Source: Paguma larvata | Taxonomy: Eukaryota; Chordata; Mammalia; Carnivora; Viverridae | DNA length: 64,000 nucleotides | Assembly: GCA_030068075.1 (NCBI GenBank) | Contig: JAINVK010001445.1 | Span: 1,984,001 to 2,048,000 of the forward strand | Direction of reading: 5' to 3' | In this document: positions 46,220 through 59,071 of the stretch, in pieces | Numbering within the stretch: position 1 is the stretch's first letter | Layout: every line of letters begins with the position of its first letter | The notes under the pieces: model-generated | Database searches by the model: none | The model's input: only the letters and a program-made list of their open reading frames with translations | What the model was told of the DNA's origin: nothing | Translations under genes and position numbers: made by a program

Positions 46220-47329
46220 GAATCATGACATGTTCTGAGAAATGTTGATTGCAGTATTTGGGAACACGTAACAAGCAAGACTGTCCATAGATCCAACATG
46301 CAAAGAGCTCAGCACTACTGAGTGAGTGTGTGTGTGTCTCTCAAAACCATGAACCTTGTGCTCAGAAACAATGAGTGTTGCCCTTTAATATATGTCACAG
46401 TTGACACCACCACGGTTGTCTTCCCGGTATAACGGTGTACTCGTCAATACAAAGACTAGGATCGATTAGGAGAGAACTTTGAGTGTTAACTTCAAAGGTA
46501 GAACATGAGAATGATGTGTGTGAACTATGATCTTAGCATTCAGATACATGGACACATGACCAGAAGGAAGGGGAACACAGGCTCTGTGCTGAAATGCTGA
46601 GGCTTCACTGCTTCTATGATTGTAAAAGTTTCACTTAGTAGTTTCCCCGTCACTTCCAAGAGAATTGTAAGTTGACTTCATCTTCAATAATTGTGGTAGT
46701 CCTGGAGAATTGTGGGTACCTGGACCCGAAATTCCTAAAACTTGTGTGACTCAAGCAGTGGTTCCTTCCCTATATTGCACTGTGTTAACAAAGTCTTCCC
46801 CATCCCACCGAGATAGACAGATAGATATCTCGAGGACTGAGAAAGTGGAAGACTACTGCAGAACTGGAAAGAGTCCCAGTTGCAGTTGCATCTTAGAAGA
46901 GCAGTGGCTCCATATGGTTATCCTTGCAAAGACAAAGCGCTTCCACTCAGAGATCCATTCGGAACTGTACCCTGTGGACATCTACTCTTTGCTCTCCATG
47001 AATGGCCTTCAAAAAGAAAGGGCTACGAGAATGAGCAACGTAGAGAGAATGTCTATGGTGTAAGTTACATCTGCACGAATGCCGATGTAGGAAGGAGGCA
47101 GGAACTCGAAGATGAGTTCTGGACCGTTTTCAGATCCACTCCTTTTTCCTTGTTGGTCAAAACAATTTATTCTATCCCTGAGGTCTTCTGTTGAAGTCAA
47201 ATGGGTTGAGACATGGTATTCAAGGGGTCTCTAAAGCACAGGATGTGGCCAGCAACATTTTGGGCTTTATGTGTTCCTAAAGACTGTATTATTTAAAATA
47301 TTTTCTTAAAATTCCGAACCTTTGAAAAG
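46220..47329. other. Unassigned sequence
   Basis: Two overlapping + frames of 117 and 104 codons (46710-47194) lie in different phases and match no family I know. No splice signals or conserved motifs support either. Confidence 0.4.
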
Positions 47330-48060
47330 GTCTGCCCATGGTGTCACATAGATCAGCACTTTGTTTCTTGATTGCAGAATAACATTTCATTGGAAAGATC
47401 CAGGAGAGTTTATGCAGGCCTCAGTTGATAAAGATTTGCTATTGTTAGCACTTGGGGGTTATTGTGAATAATGCTGCTGTGAACACTCATATGCAAGTTT
47501 TTGTGTGGACATATCTTTCATTTGTGTTGGGCCTAACCTTAGAGAAGTGCAATTGCTGGCGGTAAGTGAAGTCCATCTGTCCCTCTTTGAATACCTGCAA
47601 GACTGTTTTCCAGAGTGACTACCATTTTCTATCCCAGTCAGCCGTGTGAAAGGGCTTCAATTTCTCCATCGTTTCACGGACAGTCACCATCTGTCTTTTT
47701 GGTGATAGCTATCCTTTGGCTAGGAAAGAATAGATGGTGGTTTTGGTTTGTAGGTTTTTGAACACGAGGGATGGGATGTTGGACACGTTTTCATGTGCTG
47801 AATGGTCAACTGAGGAGCTTCTGGGGAGAGCAGTCTTTGGCACTCATTCGTCCATTTTTAAATGGAGCTCTTTGTCGTTTATATAAATGAGTTGTCATAT
47901 ATGCTACCAATGTTTCTCATTAGCTCTGTGAACTGTAAAGTTTCTCTAGAGCACGGGGTGTCATTTTGCTTTCTTAGTGGTGTCCTTTGAATCACTAAAG
48001 TTTTACCTTTTAGTGAGGTCTAACATATGTATATGTACATAGATATACGTATATGCATAT
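47330..48060 (-). mobile_element. Old L1 3' region, minus
   Basis: 'gttattgtgaataatgctgctgtgaacactcatatgcaag' and 'gcctgcaagactgttttccagagtgac' are standard reverse-complement L1M 3' landmarks, in the right order. Highly diverged. Confidence 0.75.
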
Positions 48061-48229
48061 GTAAATATAGGAGCCCTCCTGGTTGGAAGTTATTTAAACA
48101 TGATCACATATCCGCGTCTGTACTCTGGGTGTAGAAACTAAATGTCACATGGGAAAGGGGGAAACATTCCCGTTTGTTCAGCTATGGTATAGAGCCAACA
48201 GATCTCATCAAGGAATACGTCATTTCCCT

Positions 48230-48600
48230 GGTCAACTATCTATTATTTATTAGTAAGTTTTGTTTGCTCCCATTTTATTTCTAAGATCTAACTTCGTGAT
48301 GTTGATTTCTCTATTGTCTTCCCATTTTCAACTTCCCTGAATTTCGACAGTAATTGTTCTTTCTTTCTTCTCTTTGCTTTATTTAGGTTTATGTTGTTCT
48401 TCTTTTCCTCGCTAAGATTGTTTCAGATCTGTCTTCTTTGATTCTATGCCTTCGGGGGTACGCATTTCCTCTTAAGAATTGCTTTCACCTCATTCCACAC
48501 AGTTTCAGAAGTTGTATATTTTCATTTCCATTTAGAGGAAAACTTTTGAAATTTCTTTGGCTGGTGCTCCTTCTTTTTCTTCTCTTTTCCTTCTTTCTTC
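48230..48600 (-). mobile_element. Old L1 fragment, minus
   Basis: 'gcatttcctcttaagaattgctttcacctcattccacacag' is a reverse-complement L1 ORF2 landmark. The boundaries are uncertain. Confidence 0.5.
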
Positions 48601-48929
48601 TCTCCCTTCTTTTTCTTCACTGATAACACTATTTCTTCATGGATAGGGCAAGTACTTTTAAAAGAGAACTCTTTCAATTCCTCCATCCCATCACTGAATA
48701 ATATTTGTTCTATATTTTCATTATTTATAAACTATCATCATCAAACGTATTTTCGAAATTATTCTATTAAAAATGAATCTTTGAGATGAGTTTCAAGGAA
48801 GAAAAATAAGACCCTAAGGACTATTTTACCTTCATTTCTTCCTTCTATAACGCCCTTTCTTTATGTAGAGTCAATTCCAATTGTTGGCAATTCCAGTTTC
48901 TATTTCTATTGTTTATAATGTGTATTTTT

Positions 48930-49104
48930 TTTTGTTAGAGTGCAAGCGGTGGAGGGGCAGAGAGACAGGGAGACACAGAACACGAAGCAGGCTCTAGGCT
49001 CCGAACAGCAAAGAACCTGAAGCAGCGCTCGAACTACGAACAGTGAGATCATGACCTGAGAGCCAAAATAGGATGCTCAACCGACTGAGCAACCCAGGTG
49101 CCCT
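48930..49104 (-). mobile_element. CanSINE, minus
   Basis: Reverse complement of SINEC: 'ggggcagagagacagggagac' through 'gagatcatgacctgag' to 'ccgactgagcaacccaggtgcc'. Confidence 0.92.
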
Positions 49105-49249
49105 TTTGGTTTCTACTTCTATTTGAAAGACTTTATGTCTCCATCAGTAACGAAGGAGAAATGTATTTGATGCAGAAATCATCGAATTCATTTCTTCTTT
49201 CAACATTTTAACCTCACTCTCTTCTTGCTTGCATGGTTGTTGAAGATCA

Positions 49250-50060
49250 ATCCAAAATAACTTATACCAGTTTCTCTACAGACTTCCCCGCCCCCCGGGC
49301 TCTTTTCAAGCTTTTTTTTTTTCTTTTTGTCTTAATTTACTGCTCTTTGAATATGCTTTACAAAGGGATTGATCACTTGGTATTTATCTTGGTCTCACAT
49401 TCCTGGATCTGTGTTTTCATACATGTTGAAGTCGTCAGACCTAATTGCTTGAAATATTTCTTCTGCCTCATCCTTCCCTGCATCCTTCCCTCCACATTCC
49501 TTACTTCCTCCCACCCTTCCTTTCCTGTTTCTTTTATAGAGACGTCACGATTTTTACAATGTCCTATGGTTCCGGGATGTTCTTTCCCATTTTCTTCTGT
49601 CCTTCATTTCTTCTTTCGTTTGTAAAACTTCCAATGGCATGCTTCAACTCACAGATTCTTCCTTCATTCCTGTCCCAACTATCCACGAGCTCATCTAAAG
49701 TAGTCTTCATTTCTATTAGAGTGTTTATTTCCACCATTTCCTTTACATTCAGTAGATTTCCATCTCTCTGCTCACATTGCTAATTACACCATTTCCATTG
49801 CAGCCCTTAAGGTTTTCATTATATTTTAAATCCTGAGCCTAATTACTCCCTACTCTCTGTCATCATCCGAATCTGATTATGCTGCTTGCTCTATCTCTTC
49901 AAACTGTTGCCTTTTGTCTTTTAATAAGCATTGTATTTTATTATTATTTTTTTTTTACGGAAAGCTGGACACGAGGGATTGGGCAAAACCGACTATAATA
50001 ACTTGGTCTGTAATTGAGCTTTTTATATTCTAGGAGGTCAACTCTGTTCCCAGTTTGCTG
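49250..50060 (-). mobile_element. Old L1-derived sequence, minus
   Basis: Long T/C-rich text with 'cttttaataagcattgtattttatt' and 'acggaaagctggacacgaggg', which I associate with the reverse complement of old L1 5' sequence. The family is not resolved. Confidence 0.4.
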
Positions 50061-53000
50061 CGAGGATAGGTATCCAAGCTACCATTTGGTTTGGGGTGCT
50101 TTGTTTATTTGCAGGCTTTTTGCTGTTACTTATTGTATCTCCCCTGTGTGCTTTGGGTTTCCTTTGATACCTCTTCAGTAAGATCTGAGACTTGGAGTTC
50201 TTCAGTTAAATCCCATTTGGATACAGGTGCCTTATTCATGCAGCAGAAATGGATGGGGGAGGAGGTGTATTGTTCTATGATGAGATCAGTCTTTAAAGGA
50301 GCATGTGTCCTGGGAATTTGACAGTTACAGTGCTTCTCAGCATTTCCCCTCCCATGGGGTGAGAGAATTCAGCAGGGAGCTGGAGTTGAGTCCCTTCCTC
50401 TGCACAAAAACGGAAGGTATTAGATGTGGGCATTCACTTTCCCCAGGCCAGTGATGTTCCTGTCACACCCAATTAAAGCAGTTTCTTTGAGTGAAACTTC
50501 TTCCTTACGGAGAACAGAAGGCGCTGGGTATGTTTCTGAATGGTTGCTTCTCTTCTCCCTGGTTCCGAGGTAGAAGGACTTTACTTTGACTTTCACCTTG
50601 AGCAGGTGGAGGGGCTCCTGAAGGAAATCATGGAAGTGTGGAGGCCCCACACTCTGTGCCCCTGGAGATTCGCCCTTTGCAGCTTGTGCACACCGAGCCT
50701 CCAGAAATTCATCATTCAGAGTGGAAGTGTTGCAACCCAGATCCTTGCTCCTACAGAATCCTCTCCTCTTGAGTTTCCAACTCTTCTGTATTCCCCCATC
50801 TCTCCAATGATTGCAATGACAGTTGGCCCTGTGACATCAGTCTGCTGTCGGATATAGGAATTGTTTATTTTCAGGTCGTTCTGCTTGTGTCTTGTGGTGA
50901 GGACAGGAGCGATGATGTTTCAGCAGCCTACCTATCAGACCACCAACTAGAAGCCTTTTTGTTAGTAGTGGTATTAAAATTAACTAATAGTAGCTTGGTT
51001 TCTATTCAAATGTGTCCCTTTCATCCCTACTGTTGCAGAAAGGAGGAGAGGAATGGAGGGAGTCCTGATATTCAGATCAGGATGTCACAACTCCCAGAGG
51101 CATATGTGACAAGCTACAATCAAGGCCTTCCATATTTTCCCCGGCCTAGAAGGTTTCCCGCCAGACCCATAATATGTAGATGAGAGGTATACATAGGCGA
51201 TTTGCCTAGGACTTTCAAGGAACAATGTTAAAAAAATGAAATTGCTACATAGACAAGGCTTTTCGTCTTGGACCCTTGTGCAGAGTCCATTAAATGTGGA
51301 CTCCTGCTGACAACTAGGAACGGTAGAAGAGGTTCCTCACCAGACTGGTGTTTGAGAGATAGCCATTCCAACAAGCATGGATGAATGTCCCTGTTTATTC
51401 CTCTCTCGGGCTCTTGGTATCTTCCAAGTGTTATCCTTAATCTCCAAACACACTCTTAAAACTCAGGTGTCTGTCCCAACCATCAAGGATTGATACTTTC
51501 TCTGATCCATTAACTGAGCCACAGGAATTTGAATCCAGTCTTTCTCCCATATTTCCCCTCATGCTTTTCCACACTTGATCTACAGAGCACACTCACAGGA
51601 GAATTCTGCAGATGAAGAAGAACCAGCCTTCACGTCAAATATGGAGAAGAACCCAGGGTTCTGGGAAGAACACAGGCAGAGGGGAGGAGTCAAATACAGG
51701 CCAAAGAGGCTTCCGGATCCAGGACCGTGGGAAAAGGGAATCTGGTTCTCAGTCTACCATGCTGAGAAACTACTCCTACTATGCTAGCCACAAAAATCGA
51801 ACAACAGCCTCAAAACATCCACTCTCGTGCATGCTGTGCTGTGGGCCCCTAGTTTGCTTCAGGATCACAGAGGTCAGTGGTAGATATGCATTTCAAATCG
51901 AAACAAGGTCCACATGTGATCCAGCTTGGGAAGAAGGTGGCCATTGGTCAATTCTAAGGGAAGTGTTTCTCCAAGGCCAGGATTCTCCTCTCGGATGCCA
52001 AGGAATTAGGTCCCGACATTGACAGAAATGTCATGGTAACGTACAAAGCATTTCGTGTCTCAGCAAGCCGGGGACAGGTAATGAGGGGGACTCTAGGTGA
52101 GGCTGCTCCTCACTGTGTTTCCCACTGGGGCAGGGATGCTAAGAGTAGACGCTGGACAAACAGCTCTAAAGAGAGTCTTTCAGACAATGGTGCCGGGCCG
52201 CAGGTTTGTGTCTCGGGGCTCTGATGCGGCAGGCCTCTGGGGTTGTGAGTTCCGGGTAATAATGTCTCCAAACTCAGGATGATTCTTAGTGCTGGGTCCT
52301 GTGGTTCCCATCAGAGTGCTGTGACAACGGGGTCCTAAGTGTTCAGGCCCACTCTTACCCCAACTGCAGCGTGATGCTCAGGGCCACACGTGGTACTGTT
52401 GTGGGGACGAGTGCTCCAAAGGTAGAGTTCAGATATGGGACACCCTCTCCTCCCTAAACCTATGGATGCTTCGGAACATCTCCCCTACCCCCCTACCCCT
52501 GACCCGGTCTGAAATGGGCCTGTTTTGTGGTGCCGCTGGCAATATTCAGCCTAGCACTGGTCACAGTCTTATGCATGGAGGCAACAGGAGGGATCCAGGG
52601 ACTGTGCCACAGGGGAATCTAGCTAGGGTGGCAGCAAAGACTGGCTGGGTGCTGGCGCCAGGGCCCAAGGAAAAGTCATAGGTGACGAATCACTGAAAGC
52701 TACCTGTGTTGTGCTGCCCTAGACTTGTGGCTTGACTTTATATTTGGTAGTCAACAATTGCCATCTGGGTGTACGAGGCTGAGGACAGTGAGTGTGAAGA
52801 GATGTCTGGAAGCAGATATATCAGGGAGGAGAGGGGTCCAGTTGAACCTGGTGTCCTTCGACACGAAGGATACAGCCGGGCTGCCCCTGAAGCAGATTCC
52901 AGGGAGCCCATTGATCCTGGCAGGCTGGTATTTTCCTGCATCTCTCCTGCTGCGCATTCCTGCTGGGGGCTGGATGGACAGCCGGAGCAGAAGCAGACCT

Positions 53001-53934
53001 GCAGCAGGCATGGGGACATCCTGGAAAGCTGCTTAGCCCTACGGTCCCAGACGGGCACACACTCACCCCACAGTGCACCCCTGATCGTCTGGAGCGCTGC
53101 TTCCTCCTCAGACTCTCAGTCATCAGCAGTGCCTGGAAACCCCCTCAACGTGCGGTGGCCGGCTTGCATGGCCCCCGAGTCCCCAGGAGTCACAGGCTTC
53201 TCTGCTCATTGCAACTCCAAAAATCTCTTGCTTGTATGGTCTGAAAATGTCAGGTGCGGAAGAGGAGTTCCTCCAGGATGGTTTCTTTTCCAACCTGGTA
53301 AAAGTAGGTAAAAGAAAAACTTCTTAGGTAAAAGAAGAACCTGGTTCTTCTTCTGGGCCACCACCGAAGCTGTTGGTAGGGACGGAGGGCACTCCTGGTT
53401 CACTTGGGGGAGGTCTTCTGAGGCAGCTGGAGCATCCGGGAAATGAAAACCAATCGATTTCCTTTTGCAGCTGCAGGAAACATCAGGTGGAGATGTATGA
53501 GATCGTGGCATGTGGTTTGGGGCAGATCTTACAGGAGGGTTCGGGTTTCTTTTGTCACATACCTTTTGAGGTATTGGAGTGGAAGTTTCCGTGCAGAACC
53601 CACGGCTGGCATGAAAGAAGAGACCCTTCCATGGTTGTCCCAAGCTGAATGAAGGCTATATGGCAGTGTCGTCCCGGTCGCTTCCCTGATTGCCCTACGT
53701 TTTTGAACTGCTGGGTCCTTCCCCTGCTCTGATGTCCTATTCACACTCTCTCTGAGAGCTCTCCACATGCCCTGCTCTGTCAAGGACCCCGGCACACGTG
53801 AGTATAGTGGGCCACACGGTGGTGAACTGTGTTCCTGTCTCACGTGGACGTGACTTTATACACACACTGACTGCGGGACATGCGTTTGTGAGGAACAGAG
53901 AGTGTGCACTTCCCTGACGGACTTGCCTATACAT
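50061..53934. other. Unassigned sequence before the right arm
   Basis: Nearly 4 kb without a gene or repeat I can name. Frames at 51575-52022 and 52725-53311 (+) are charged and moderately long but overlap each other in different phases. A short local repeat of GGTAAAAG units lies at 53297-53335. Confidence 0.4.
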
Positions 53935-53975
53935 TGAGGCAGAATCTACAGAACCTGAAACTCATATTGGGAAGT

Positions 53976-54180
53976 AGTGCCCCGAAGTGACCCCATATCT
54001 CCCACACGGTTATTGGAGGGGACCCAAGGGCATTGGAATCTCCCAACTGGGTAGGGATCTTACAAGCCCCTCTCCATTCATACTGTCTACTAAGTGCTCC
54101 TAGGGATGCACAGCTGGGCGAGTTGAGCTGTCCTGCTTGCATCAGCCTCGAGAACTTTGTCATGTTCCGTCCACTCCGGG
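53976..54180 (+). repeat. 205-bp duplicated block, inner copy
   Basis: 203 of 205 bases match 57518-57722 in direct orientation. The left-arm counterpart (about 6302-6517, inverted) is clearly more diverged. Confidence 0.96.
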
Positions 54181-56565
54181 ATTTTTGAAAGTGGTGTTTC
54201 AAAACAGCCCAATGTCTCATCCCAGGTTCCTTTATGGCAACCACAGCATTCCTTCCTCGTGCAGCAACTGCTAGTGGAACGATAGCCCAGCCACCTCAGG
54301 GCCTTGTATATATTGGACTCAGGGTTCCTCGGGGAATGTGCTCAGGATATCCTTCAGTGACTACAAGGATCATGGCATTATTCTTGCCACCTCTTTTTGG
54401 TCACAAGCCCGGGCAGCATCCCAGGTTTTGGCCGGTTTTCCTGAAATGCCATGTACGTTCTGTTAGAGATGGAGAACATGTGCCCGGTGTGTGTTTTTAT
54501 GCTTTTCATGAGAAACTCACCACATTGGAATTTGTTCCTCTTGTGACTGCAAAACTGCTTCCCCTGCTTTTAATTGTAAGTCTAGCAGAGAGGAGCTTCT
54601 TGAGAGCTGAAAGGAAGAGCAGAATCCAGCATGACTAGACCCATCCAGGAGGGAAACACACAGGGAAGACACACAGGTAGATCCCCTACTTCCTGAGGCA
54701 GCTCCATCAACTTGGGCTCAGCCCTGCTGACTCCCAGTCACATTCCCTCCCAGGCCATTTGGGGATTGTCTCCAGACTTCCTGGTGCAGCACCAGGGTGA
54801 GCGGCCAGTGGGACACTAAGAAAGGGGCTGAGGGGTTTTTCGGAGAGGTTTCATACAAGCTGCAGATGCAAGGCCTCAGTGCCTGTATGACACCCGTATT
54901 TCAGGGTGGCCTTTATAAAAGGAGAGAATGGGGAAGAGTTCCAAAGAGTTGCTTACGGATGGCGGAGAGAGTTTGTGCAAGACACGGAGGGGGAGATGAA
55001 TTACACGCACCACGTTGGTCCTTCTGTCTGAATCCTTGCCATCCTTGGGGTTGCTTTCCTTTGGACATCAGTTCTGCGTCCTCCGGACCTCAGGCTCTAC
55101 ACCACTTCAGGGGGGAGTGGGTCTCACATCTAACCCTCAAGTATCATGTCAGGTTCTCTCCGTGACCAAGAGTGAAGCCTGGGTCATCATGCCCATCCTT
55201 CAGGCTCCCCATGACTGTGCAGAACTTTGCCTTGGTCTCTCCTTCTACTCACACTCCATGTTCCACTTCCTCCTCCTATCCCAGATACACTCCATCTCCT
55301 TTCCTTTGCCGACCTCCACAATTATACTTTTCTCAAACATGAGGGAAGATAGATGATTTTCTGGCACTACTCAAGCAATCCCTGATCTCTCTTGTTTGTG
55401 GAGAAGCTGTCATGCGTCTGGGCTGCTGGGTACTGAGAGGGAGAGAGTACTGACAATATGCACATATCCAGTGTCAGTTCTGTCACCAAAGACACCTTCC
55501 TTGGGACACACTTTAGCTAAACACAACCTCAACACATGCCTTCACCTTTGCAGAGAATGAGTGGAAATGAGAGGACAGTAGTGACACCAGTTCCCCAGAA
55601 TCTCTGCATGAGACACTGGAAAGTGTCCCACACTGGGGCCACACAAGCACAAGGAAACTGCTAAGGATGGCATGAGTCCTCAAGGGGAACCATAGAGGGC
55701 TTGTTCCCTGGGCTGGACAAAGGAATGGTCGAAGAGAGGTCATAACCAGGGTGACTGGGGATAGGCCTGGCGCGGTGCAGCAGGAAAGTGGGTTCAGAGA
55801 GGGAGAGTGACCCCATGGCCTTGCCACCAAAAGGCTCTGTCCTGTGCCTAGCCAGGGCCATGTGAACAGGGAAACAGGGCAGTGACAGCAAGTATGGGAA
55901 GCAGGCCAGCAAGTATGGTCTCTTTGAATTACACTTTTTGCACAGCACACAGAACTACTAGTTACAGAACTAGGGTAAGTGGTGGGTGCCTGATTTTCCA
56001 TCTGAGAAAGGCAGGTTTATTCTCAGCCACAATATCTGAAGAGAAATGTTAGGTCCCATTCTAAGAAGGTGGAGAAGGAAGGAGTGACTTTCCCGAACTA
56101 GTCGTGCAGTTCTTGCTTTCTGAAATTCCTACCACATCTTGGTGGGTGGCAGACGGCTACATATGGAGGCATATGCAGAAGAAAAAAACACTGCTCCAGC
56201 ACTCTGTGACTAGAGTGACTTTGGGAAGACTCTTTGTGGATCCTCAGAGGAAGAGTGTTGTGTGTAGGTAAGGTGTCAAGAGTGATGAACCATGACCAAT
56301 CAAGCCATGAGAACTACCAGGAGGTGAGGTCCTATTGTCACTCACTCTGTGACAGATGTCCGTAGAATATGATATTTGTTTTCCTGGTACATGGACATGC
56401 GTTGGATGTACAAAGAAGGCATTCACAAGGTACTATATGATTCTTTTTAATATGCATAATCACTCATGATGTCATGGTGATAAGAGTTTCTATGGAGAGA
56501 GTCGACACCACAGGTTGTAATGCTTGGGGAAGTCTATATACATCTAGGGAAACACATAGTACACG

Positions 56566-56567
<2 letters not shown>

Positions 56568-56598
<31 letters not shown>
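56568..56598 (+). repeat. (CA)n microsatellite
   Basis: CA tract at the position matching the (GT)n of the left arm. Confidence 0.95.
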
Positions 56599-56599
<1 letters not shown>

Positions 56600-57099
56600 G
56601 CACTGAGGGTTACAGCACATGGATACACATATAGACACCCAAACTTCCCTGCACACAAACCTACACTACCTCATGGCAGTACCGCTGCTCCCAGGGTCAC
56701 TACCATGGGACCACAGATCGTTTCCTAGCAAACCTCTTTGGACTGCAGTGTGCCTTATTCTCATTCCAGCAGGACCTGGAATCAGGGTGGCTCTGCAAAG
56801 TAAGTCTGCAAGAAAGCCCTACCTTTGTCCTCTTCCAGATTTCTCCTCACCAGGAGACTGAGTCCAGAATACATACCATTTTCACATGCCAGCAGGCTGC
56901 TCTGCAAAGTCAGAAAAGAAAACACTATGAGGATCAGATGATGCCGCGTTTTATTTTTTTAATCTTAGTCACAAGAGTAAACCAGTAGGGAAAGTGCTAT
57001 AGAGGCCAGGAACTCCAAAGCACGAGCAGAGCAAACACGGTCATAGACAAAGGCATCGAATATTCCAACAGGGTGTACGTCCCAAGTACTTTTTAGTAT

Positions 57100-57305
57100 A
57101 TTTTAATGTTTATCTATTTTTGAGATATAGACACACAGGGAGCAGTTGAGGAAGGGGCAGAGAGAGTGGGAGACACAGAATCCAAAGCAGGCTCCAGGCT
57201 CTGAGCTGTCAGCACAGTCGTCTATGCGGGGCTCTAACTCAAGCACCTCAAGATCATGACTTGAGCCAAGGTTGGACATTAACCGACTGAGCCACCCATG
57301 CACTC
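57100..57305 (-). mobile_element. CanSINE, minus, in right arm
   Basis: Reverse-complement SINEC from AATGTTTATCTATTTTTGAG to 'ccgactgagccacccatgc'. The truncated copy at 180-263 is its duplicate, so the insertion predates the inverted duplication. Confidence 0.93.
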
Positions 57306-57517
57306 ACCAAGTCGGTTTGGAAAAATGATAAGCAAGAACGAAGACTGGCTGCAGGTGAAATGCTCACTATCCCACAGACGGTAACTGATATTGCTATTAT
57401 CTGTTCAAATTTTATGTTCATTGAAACCTGTTGTCAACGATGGCTACTTGTGTCTAAAAATCTGGAAACACTGTTTCACTGGGAGATCTATATTCATTTC
57501 TGTTCAAAAGGTAGCTA

Positions 57518-57722
57518 AGTGCCCCGAAGTGACCCCATATCTCCCACACGGTTATTGGAGGGGACCCAAGGGCACTGGAATCTCCCAACTGGGTAGGGAT
57601 CTTACAAGCCCCTCTCCATTCATACTGTCTACTAAGTGCTCCTAGGGATGCACAGCTGGGCGAGTTGAGCTGTCCTGCTTGCATCAGCCTCGAGAACTTG
57701 GTCATGTTCCGTCCACTCCGGG
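57518..57722 (+). repeat. 205-bp duplicated block, outer copy next to L1 5' end
   Basis: Near-identical copy of 53976-54180. Its right end (CCACTCCGGG) is immediately followed by L1 5' UTR sequence at 57723, so the copy may have moved with the L1 or been trapped at its junction. Confidence 0.96.
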
Positions 57723-58588
57723 CACAGAATTCCGATACTAGACGGGGTAGCTGGGTGATGCCATTTTCACCCCTCCCGCGCATGCGCATACATACCTACA
57801 GGCGCCACAACAATCCACCACAATATGCTAAGCAGCCCCATCTAGTGGAGAACCAAGTCGTTACACTAAGCCCCGCCCAACGGGGCCCACCTCGCTCTTC
57901 AGGAACACCACAAATCTCCCCACCTGCTTACTTTACAGACTGTAGAGTGCTTTGTTCTTTGACTTCTAGGGGAAAGCTAATTATATCAATCCTATCTTGG
58001 TCTGTGCGCTGGTCCATCTATTCAATTTTCTTTCTTCATTTTTTTTTCTTTCTTTTATGCTTCTTTTTTTTCACTTGAATAAGAAAAAGAAAAATATATT
58101 TTTTCAGTTTTCTTAATCATATTGTCCTTTATTTTTTCTACTACATTTTTTACTCCTTTGTAACATTTTTTAAGTTCTATTCTACTTCCATCATTTCAAG
58201 TTATTCTATTTCATCATATTCATTTTCTCCAATTTGATATGTTTTCTTTTGTTTGGGCTTTGTTTTGTTTTTCTTTACTTTTGCTCTTTTTTTCTCTAAT
58301 CGGTCAAGCACCCTTCAATACCCAGACCAAAACTCACCTAGGATCTAGCATCACTTATTTGATTGTGTGTGCGTGTGTGTTAATGTGTGTATGATGTTTT
58401 CAATTCTTTAAAATTAACTTTTAACCTTTTTTCTCTAATAAATAAAGTTCATTTCAATAACCAGACCCAAACACGTGTACCCACGATCTAGCATCATTTA
58501 CCTGATTTTTCTTTGTTTGTGTATGTGTTCTTTTCAATATTTTCATTCAAAATTTTTTTACCTTATTAATTCCCTTTCTTCCTTCAAA

Positions 58589-59071
58589 ATGATGAAACGA
58601 AGGTATTCACCCCAAAAGAAACAGCAGGAAGAAGCAAAAGCCAGGGACTTAACCAACACGGATACAAGGAAGATGTCTGAACCAGAATTTAGAATCACAA
58701 TAATAAGAATACTAGCATAGCTAGAATCCCTCTCTATGGAGATAAGAGAAGTCAAAGCTAGTCAAGACGAAAAAGAAAATGCTATCTCTGATTTCCAATC
58801 TCGATTGGTTGCCAGAGCGGCAAGGAAGGATGAGGCAGAGCAGGGAATCAGCGTTATAGAGGACAAATTTCTGGAGAATAATGAAAAAGAAAAAAAGAGG
58901 GAAAGTAAAGCAAAGAGCGATTTTAGAAGAAGAGAAAGCAGTGCCTCGTTAATAAGCAACATCAGATTCATAGGGGTCCCTGAAGATGAAGAGAGACAAA
59001 ACTGGCTAGAAGGGGTATGTGAACAAATCACAGTTGAAAACTTTCCTAACCTGAAGAAAGACATAACATAA
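58589..59071 (+). pseudogene. L1 ORF1 pseudogene
   Basis: The start at 58589 gives MMKRRYSPQ, the usual L1 ORF1 N-terminus. An in-frame stop follows at codon 44 (58718-58720). The downstream frame from 58736 has a charged coiled-coil stretch (KASQDEKENAISDFQSRL) and the conserved SNIRFIGVPEDEE and ENFPNLKK motifs of the RNA-binding domain, then a stop at 59069. Compared with ~300-340 codons in intact felid ORF1 it lacks the C-terminal third. It would have bound L1 RNA as a trimer when intact. Confidence 0.85.

Larger units (their letters stand above)
53935..57420 (-). repeat. Right arm of an inverted segmental duplication
   Basis: Reverse-complement match to 67-6558: 53935 to about 55922 pairs with ~4566-6558, and ~55928-57420 pairs with 67-1243. 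The ~3.3 kb between these blocks in the left arm is missing here. Example of pairing: 'gaggcagaatctacagaacctgaaactcatattgg' (53937 onward) against 6520-6556. Unlike the left arm it keeps the complete CanSINE at 57100-57305. Homology fades beyond about 57405. Confidence 0.85.

Noticed and set aside
46710..47194. Possible processed gene from two overlapping + frames
   Set aside because: The frames are in different phases, with no motif and no poly(A) or target duplication.
52725..53311. Overlapping 103- and 180-codon + frames
   Set aside because: GC-rich sequence gives mutually overlapping frames on both strands; no family or splice support.
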